Assembly (NCBI GenBank): GCA_019973155.2
Contig: BPQB01000027.1
Coordinates: 248,001 to 312,000 of the forward strand
DNA from: Phanerochaete sordida
Lineage: Eukaryota > Basidiomycota > Agaricomycetes > Polyporales > Phanerochaetaceae
Length of the DNA: 64,000 nt
Direction: 5' to 3'
A program made the translations under genes and the position numbers. Each line of letters begins with the position of its first letter. The first letter of the stretch is position 1. Shown one piece after another: positions 57,991 through 64,000 of the stretch. Under the pieces are notes generated by a model. The model saw only the letters and a program-made list of their open reading frames with translations, was not told the DNA's origin and did no database searches.

Positions 57991-59460
57991 GGGTCTGCTC
58001 CATGATTTCAATACAGCGGTGGTTCGTAGCTTCCTACGAGCACACACCTTTGCGCGCGCGCAGGACGCCAGCCGTCCGTCCTTGATGCGAACAGTCAAGC
58101 TTTAAGGCAAGGGACGTGACTGCGTACCGCCACATCGCTTTGATCGCTAGCATTGTGGGAGCCCCGGTGAGGTGTTTTGAACTGTATGTGCCGAACGTGT
58201 CCTGCCTGGCATCCAATGAGACAACCCTTCCTAAAAACGTGAGCCGTCCCTAGTGTGTGCCAGGGGTCCAGATCCGCGCGAAGCGATGTCATCCATGGAC
58301 ACCGTCGGCTGGCGACTTGTCCTCGAGGTCCGCCATCACACCTCCTCGAGACAGCAGACACCGAGCAAATTGGACAGCCAGCTTACGGCATCTCGAGATC
58401 GCCCGGGCGTTTGGCTGCAGTTTGGCCGCGGCGGTGCACGCGTATGTGCCGCAGCGTCTGGCGCGGCTGGGGACGATCCCCGCTGTGTGCCCGTCCCGCG
58501 CGCAAAGTGCGGGGCGAGCGCGTGTGGCGACAGCAACGCGCAGGCCCGCCGTCGCGTATGGAGCGGCGGTGATGCGACGGCGCGCGGCTGAGGCGCTTTC
58601 AATGTCTGTGGCGGCGCGGCGGCGCACGAGTCGTGCAGGCGACGGACTCACGCGGAGTCGGGGTTGCGCATGGGCGTGCCTGAGGCTTGAGGCCTGACCC
58701 GCGATGGTGCGCTGCATGGCGCAAACAGCAGCTTTCCGAGCGGCTGGTGTAAGTGCGCGGGGACCGCATCGGGGGATCGACTGGAACGGCTGCGGGGGGG
58801 CTGGAGAGCGTATGAGCGGCGGTGTTCTCGGACAGGCAGGGCGTACGTGCGCTACTCGCCGCCTCTGTTGCTGTTACTGGTCTGCACCATCGCTCGCTGC
58901 GATGGCACGACGGAGTTCTGTAGACGAGTGGGTGCGCAGCCTGGTGTTCGAGCGTATGGCGGAGGCAGGCGGCCCATTCGGAAGGAGAACGTTCGTGGAA
59001 TGAACATGCCTTGAAGAGTTCTTGTCTAATCTTGCCCGGTCTCGTCTCGTCTAGTCTGGCAGGGTGAAGGTCAGCGTCCCAAAACCCGATTCGATCATGC
59101 TCGAACAGGACATGGACAGGTGCTCCGAATTGCAGTCCGAGTGTGCTGGCAGTGAAGCGACGGCTGGTTGACGCCGGCGTCTGAGGCAGGCACGCTGCTC
59201 CGCCAGCCTACGCCCAAGGGCCTGACGCGCGCCGTCTGTCTGACGTTCGCAGTCGCGTCCACAGGCCCCACCGCTTGCCAACCACCTGGCAGCGTGTCCT
59301 CAACCACCGCTGCGATCCACCACGGAGCGTCCGCGCACAATGCCTACCCACGCAAGGGCTATCCGACGGGGCGTGCGGCGACTCCGAGTCTCCCGGCCGG
59401 TTGGTGGACGGAGGACGAGGAAGCGTGCAGACCATGCGCGGATGCGGACAAGTTTGTTGC

Positions 59461-59722
59461 GGGGCGCTTAAGGTTGGCTTCGTGGCGCGGACCCTAACCC
59501 CAGACCGCGGACATAACGCGGCCAAACAAGCATCCCACCTGTCCCCTGCCGTCTTCAGCAGATGTTGCACAGCAGCCTCAAATGCACTCGACGGAAATGC
59601 CAGATCATCGACGTCCGCGCGCTGGCCCCGCAGGCTCGCGGCCGGCAGCGGCGTGATGACGTCCGTGGGTTGACCGCCATCACCTTCGGACGGACGCCAT
59701 CACTGCGGAGGTGATGCTCGCC
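59461..59722 (+). repeat. Left inverted repeat of the esterase E unit (R4)
   Basis: The outer 38 bp are the same motif as repeats R1 to R3. The inner 220 bp match only the right partner at 62511-62771. Confidence 0.8.
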
Positions 59723-59854
59723 GCTGCTCGGATGCGGGCATGCCATGCCTTGCGCCTGCTCAGGCAAATGCGACCCTTCGCTTGCCCGCCGCTGACTCAA
59801 ACAGCGCTCCGGTTGCCTCAGCGAGCGACCCCTCGCGCCTCGACGCAGATCAGC

Positions 59855-59862
59855 ATATATAA
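59855..59862 (+). promoter_or_regulatory. Probable TATA box of esterase E
   Basis: ATATATAA lies about 45-50 bp before the start codon at 59906 and inside the inverted repeats, so the promoter is part of the unit. Confidence 0.55.
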
Positions 59863-59905
59863 CGCGGCCCTCGCCAGCGAGCTGCCTCGCGCGACGTTCG
59901 CAACC

Positions 59906-62271
59906 ATGCACCCCCTCCCCGCCCTGCTCGCCGCCCTCGCGGCCCACGCCTCGCTCTCCACCGCCTCCGCCTCTCCGAGCGCGCCGACGGTAACGCTCGA
60001 CCGCGGCACCTTCACCGGCGGCGTCGACGGCCCCACGCACCACTTCCTCGGCATCCCCTACGCCCAGCCGCCGTGCGTCCCGCTCTCTCCTCTCCACGAC
60101 GCTCCGCTGATTGTGACACGCGCGCAGCGTCGGCGACCTCCGCTTCCGCCTCCCGCGCGCGCCAGAGCCGTACATCGGCGCGCACGACGCGACCGCGTTC
60201 GGGCGCGCGTGCACGCAGCAGGACACGCGCCCGCAGTTCCCCGCGAGCATCAACTCGAGCGTCACGCAGACGCTCACGATGAACGCGCTCGCGGAGCCGT
60301 CTGGCGAGGACTGTGCGTGTGGGCCGCGTGCGCGTCGCGTGGTCGCTCATTGCGCTTTGCAGGCTTGACGCTGGATGTCTGGATGCCGGCGGACGTCGAG
60401 GAGGGCGCGAAGTTGCCTGTGGTTGTCGTACGTCGCGTCGCTTCATTCGCTGCGCGTTGGCTGACACATACTCTGGCGCAGTGGATGTTCGGCGGTAGGC
60501 AGCACATCCGCTCGCTCCGGGGCGCGCTCATGACTGTCGTTCGCAGGTGGGTTCGAGGTGGGCGGCACGAGCCTGTACAACGCCAGCACCGTCGTCTCGC
60601 GCTCGATCGAGATGAACCAGCCGATCGTGTACGTCGGCATGAACTACAGGTGAGCGCGCTCCTTCCCCGAACGCGCGTCGCAAGCTCACGCTTCGCAGGC
60701 TATCACGTACGTCACAGCCTCCGCGTCCGCTCTCCACCGCTGAACGCTCGACGCAGTCTTCGGCTTCCTCGGCGGCAAAGAAGTCAAAGAATCCGGCGTC
60801 GCCAATCTCGGTCTACAAGACCGTAAGCACCCAACTCCACGCGCCTCGCGCCACCTCTGACAGCGCGCGCCCCAACACAGAACGCGAGGCCCTGCGCTGG
60901 GTCCAGAGATACATCGCCGCCTTCCACGGCGACCCGTCCAAAGTCACCCTGTACGCCCACCCTACCCCCCTCCCCCCCTCCCCTCCCCTCCTCTACTCAC
61001 CTACGCCCCGCGCGACAGCTGGGGCCAGTCCGCGGGCGCGATCTCCGCGGGCCTGCACCTCCTCGCGCACGACGGCGACGCGCGGGGCCTGTTCCGCGGC
61101 GCGTTCATGCAGAGCGGCTCGCCGCTGCCCGTGCGCGACGTCGCGTCGCCCGCAGACCAGGCGCGCTACGACGCTGTCGTCGGTAAGGTCGGGTGTGCGG
61201 GCGCCGAGGATACGCTGGCGTGTCTCCGCGGCGCGAGCTTCGAGGAGTTGAAGAGTGCCGCGGATAAGTCGCCGGGGCTGTATGGCTTCGAGGTGCGTTG
61301 TGGGGTGAAGAGGGATTGGGCGGAAGTGCTGACTGGGGGCAGAGCCTGAACATCGCGTGGCAGCCGCGCGTCGACGGCGTCTTCCTCACGGCCGACCCCT
61401 GGGCGCTGATACAAGACGGCGCGGTCGCGGACGTGCCGTTCGTCTCTGGGGTGCGTGTGCGCCGCGAGCGTTCTGTGCGTGGTGCTCACCGGGCGGCAGG
61501 ACTGCGACGACGAGGGCACCGTGTTCGCGATGCCGAGCCTGAACCTCACGTGCGCCCTCCCCTCCCTCCCTCCCCCACCCACTCCTAACACCCCATCCCT
61601 AGCACCGACGCCCAAACCGCCGCATACATCCACAGCACCTACCTGCCCGCCTCCACCCCCTCCCAACTGCGCGCCCTGCTCGCGCTCTACCCCTCCGCGC
61701 CGGGCGCAGGCTCGCCCTTCGGCGTGGGGCTCAATGATAGCCTGACGCCGCAGTACAAGCGCCTCGCGGCGCTGCAGGGCGACCTCGCCTTCCACGCGCC
61801 GCGGCGCGTCCTGCTCGGCGCGCGCGCTGCGAGGCAGCCGGCGTGGACGTACCGTGCGTTTCTATGCGGGTTTGGTTTTGTGGTGGGCAGGGCTGATGAT
61901 GTGGTAGTGAGCAAGCGGGAGAAGGACACGCCGGGGCTCGGCAGCGTGCGTGTGCCATTTTTCTTGGGGCGGGAAGGAGGCTGACGGGGCGGCAGGCGCA
62001 CACGACGGATTTGTTTAATTCGTTCGGCGGGGGTGACTTGACGGACGTCGTTGTGAACTTTGTCAACCACCTCGACCCGAACGGCGCGCCCTCGACCAAC
62101 GCAAGCGCAACCGCGAGCGGCACACTGCCGTACTGGCCGCGCTATGATACGGAGCGGAGGGAGGTGTTGGTGTTGTTGGATGGAGACGTGACGGCGGCGG
62201 TGCAGCGCGATGACTTTAGGGAGGCGGGGATTGCGCTTGCGGGGGAGCTTGTGGCTGGGAATCCGTTCTGA
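59906..62271 (+). CDS. Secreted type-B carboxylesterase E with GQSAG elbow
   Basis: The start at 59906 gives a signal peptide (MHPLPALLAALAAHASLSTA). An in-frame ATG at 59711 would add residues that do not look like part of the protein. Blocks are VTLDRGTFTGGVDG, HHFLGIPYAQPP, LRFRLPRAPEPY, LTLDVWMPADVEEGAKLPVV and NQPIVYVGMNYR. The nucleophile elbow is WGQSAGAISAGLHL near 61020, with Gln where the other four have Glu. DCDDEGT lies near 61505, and the catalytic His is in AHTTDLFNSFGGGDLTD near 62005. The stop is at 62269-62271. An 8-nt microexon lies at 60699-60706. The last exon has an Asn/Ser/Ala-rich insert (PSTNASATASGT) not seen in A to D. It is the most divergent copy and lies within the inverted-repeat unit. 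Confidence 0.88.
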
Positions 62272-62510
62272 GGGGCGGTGCATGCGAGCATGGCTGGGAG
62301 TTTTGGGAGGTGCTGAGAGACGTTTATTAGATGTTCTAGGCGGTTGGGGACCGTTGTTGTACGTGGTTTCCTGCGAATGTCTGCGCTGAGGCGCTGGATA
62401 TCTGCCGCTAGTAGCTGCTCGTCGACGTCGGTCTGGCTGTTCGTATCGCGGACCGCGCGCGGTCAACGGGTGTTCATCTGTCCGCGGGCCACGTTCATGT
62501 ATCCGGGGAT

Positions 62511-62771
62511 GCATCACCTCTGCAGCGATGAGATGCGTCCGAAGGCGATGGCAGTTAACCCACGGACGTCATCACGCCGGGGCCGGCCGCGAGCCAGAGA
62601 GCACAGAGCACGAATGTCGAAGAGCAGAAGATCGTCTGGAATTGTTGTCGAGTGCGCATTTTGAGGCTGCTGTGCAACATGAGCCGAAGACGGGATGTTT
62701 GCTGGCCGTGTTACATAAGTCCGCATGTTGGGGTTAGGGTCCGCGCCACGAAGCCGTTCGTAAGCGCCCTA
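62511..62771 (-). repeat. Right inverted repeat of the esterase E unit (R5)
   Basis: Inverse copy of 59461-59722. The outer motif reads GGGTTAGGGTCCGCGCCACG on the plus strand near 62731-62750. Confidence 0.8.
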
Positions 62772-64000
62772 GCAACTGCTCTTCGCCTCTAACTTCGAGA
62801 CGCCGCTCTGGCCGTTCGGGATCTTCCTTACTCGAGTCTGATCCGTCGTGTCAGCACGAGCTGGCTGGGGCGAGCATACCGCGGAGGTAGGTATGGCCAT
62901 GGACGCGCCCTAGACGCGCGGAGTCTCGCACGAACTCAGTGCTCCTCTGAGTCCTTTCTTTCCGCGCGCTGTCACCACGCTCACGTGCTCGACAGAGTTC
63001 CTCCGACAGAAACGCTTTGCTGGGCTCCACGTGCGCCTGCCTAGCCCCTCCACGAACACAGCACGCGTCGCCGCGTCACCACCGTGCATATCTCTGCGAC
63101 GGGCCTCCCCCAACACGGACGTCGTTCCACACGCGCGCGGCGGTCTCACCCGGGGATCGTCCCTGCGCAGACGCAGGCGCTGCGTACTCGGTCGCAGCCC
63201 GCGATCTGGACGATCTAGAGATGCCGCAAGCGTGCTGTCCGATTCGCTTGGTCGTCGTCTCACGGTTCTAGCAGAATTTAGAACGAACGGACTCTGAGAT
63301 CTGAGGGGCGATCCACGGGAACCTCATCAACTCCGCAAATGCAGTCTCCTCGCGCGGATCTGACAGGCACAAGTGGGGAGCCCATCCGCGGGGACCCTCG
63401 GGCGCCTCGCGTCTCTGGGTCAGGCCCCTTGGACACCTCGTACGACACGTTCTATGCGCGTCATTTGATGCACCTTGTTTCGTCGTCGCCAACGAGGGCA
63501 CACAGATCTGGCGATCTACACTAGGGTACTTGTCTCCCTCGTTCTGATCGTTCGCATCACGCGCCCGCTAACTACACTCCAGCCACCCGTAAGAAGAGCC
63601 AAACCCCGGTCGAGCTGAAGTCACAGCAAAACGTACGGCGGAAGAATGCTTCGCCGCCTCGTACGGCGTACGTGCGCGCGCCTGCGTAAGCACTGCGGGC
63701 TCGCGTGCGCCGCAAACTCTAAAGCCCGATAGCCGCGCTGTGGCTGTATTTGGCGCCGCGGGAGTGAGCGCGTCGCGCCTTCGCCGACCTGCGCGCAGCG
63801 TGCGATGACAGCAAGCTCTCGGAAGCTCCGTGAGGATTACACACGGAGTGCTGCTGGGCCCGTCCAATTACAGGGACGAAGCCCGTTAGCCGCGTTCCGC
63901 GGCAAGGACTTCGAACTCACTACTAGGCGCTTCGTTCCCGAATGGCCAGTTCCTCACGCTTCAGAGCTCCCGCACAAGCACGGTTATCTCAATTCACCGC
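62772..64000. other. Distal region with repeat S copy 3, no recognised gene
   Basis: No confident gene is seen to the window end. Near 63600-63770 lies an inverse copy of repeat S. Motif TCTGAGATCTGAG at about 63292-63304 resembles the repeats at 288-430. Frames up to about 115 codons have no conserved blocks. Confidence 0.4.
63600..63770 (-). repeat. Repeat S, copy 3
   Basis: Read in reverse it contains ACAGCCACAGCGCGGCTATC (matching 55905), then CCGCAGTGCTTACGCAG and CACGTACGCCGTACGAGGC (matching 57923-57960). It is the most complete of the three copies and links the other two. Confidence 0.55.

Larger units (their letters stand above)
55330..59460. other. Decayed region with polyketide synthase relic and repeats
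   Basis: About 4.1 kb without an intact gene. It contains polyketide synthase fragments (56340-57040, minus) and two copies of another repeat (near 55880-55980 and 57895-57990). It also contains C-rich runs at 56028-56045 and 57875-57893 and an AT-rich patch at 56046-56120. The interval 58000-59450 shows many overlapping frames in GC-rich sequence but no recognisable protein. Confidence 0.5.
59461..62771. mobile_element. Inverted-repeat unit enclosing esterase E
   Basis: A block at 59461-59722 and a block at 62511-62771 are inverted copies. Both start (outside to inside) with GGCGCTTA, CTTCGTGGCGCGGACCCTAA, CCCCA. They share GTTGCACAGCAGCCTC, CTCGCGGCCGG, GGCGTGATGACGTCCGTGGG and CTTCGGACG at matching distances. 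The repeats are about 260 bp and moderately diverged. Between them lies one complete carboxylesterase gene and nothing that looks like a transposase. No convincing target duplication is seen; the outermost bases GTTGC and GCAAC are themselves inverted, so the true ends may lie a little further out. It could be a Pack-type element that carries a host gene, or two opposed copies of one repeat. Confidence 0.7.

Noticed and set aside
58000..59460. Several overlapping ORFs of 80-150 codons
   Set aside because: All frames are open because of high GC content; none has conserved blocks, signal peptide or plausible introns.
43370..62750. CCCTAACC strings as telomere-like repeats
   Set aside because: They occur once per copy inside a 38-bp dispersed motif and never in tandem, so they are not telomeric arrays.
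59461..62771. Target site duplication for the esterase E unit
   Set aside because: Flanks near 59455 and 62772 show no convincing direct repeat; GTTGC and GCAAC are inverted to each other, which instead suggests a slightly longer inverted repeat.

Overview
The window looks like nuclear DNA of an agaricomycete basidiomycete, probably a wood-decay polypore type. The coding sequence is GC-rich, almost every gene is split by many 50-80 bp GT-AG introns, and gene spacing is short. The gene set is fungal: GH37 trehalase, ALG11, MSP1, V-ATPase proteolipid, low-Mr thioredoxin reductase, SLP1/SUCO-like SUN protein, tetraspanin, and secreted type-B carboxylesterases. The species cannot be named from the sequence. 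Exon chains below were joined by eye from reading frames and splice consensus, so outer coordinates are firmer than internal junctions.

Region 1 (1-4.2 kb): a weak F-box-like ORF, short direct repeats, and a secreted trehalase with a probable GPI signal on the minus strand. Region 2 (4.6-9.2 kb): a nested transposon pair. A hAT element (4748-6501, 8-bp target duplication GTCTGGTC) sits inside the left terminal inverted repeat of a second element (4643-9219, 9-bp duplication AGAGTTTGC). The outer element carries a RecQ-like helicase and the truncated start of a convergent gene that resembles the N-terminus of multicopy DUF6589 proteins. Both target duplications are perfect by eye.

Region 3 (9.7-33 kb): ordinary housekeeping genes. 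These are ALG11, MSP1, a CCDC25/JLP2 homologue, two small membrane proteins, a LEA-2-like membrane protein, a tetraspanin, TRR1, VMA3, SLP1, a DMAC1-like protein, an FMN alpha-hydroxy-acid oxidase and a small Pro/Ala-rich protein.

Region 4 (33-64 kb): an expanded accessory region. Five complete secreted type-B carboxylesterase genes (A-E) lie here with a decayed sixth fragment. Two paralogues of an unusual protein (RRM-like segments, charged coiled coil, C-terminal segment with an HPD motif) flank esterase A. Between them lie a decayed polyketide synthase relic and several repeat families. Esterase E is bracketed by about 260-bp inverted repeats, so it looks like a gene packaged between transposon termini. 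The outer motif of those termini recurs at three other places in the cluster. Esterases B and C are a tandem duplication that includes the core promoter. All five esterases appear to share an 8-nt microexon.

The housekeeping genes show no joint pathway beyond general secretory and organelle function. The esterases are probably extracellular ester-cleaving enzymes whose copy number grew by tandem duplication and possibly by repeat-mediated movement. No tRNA, rRNA or CRISPR array was recognised.
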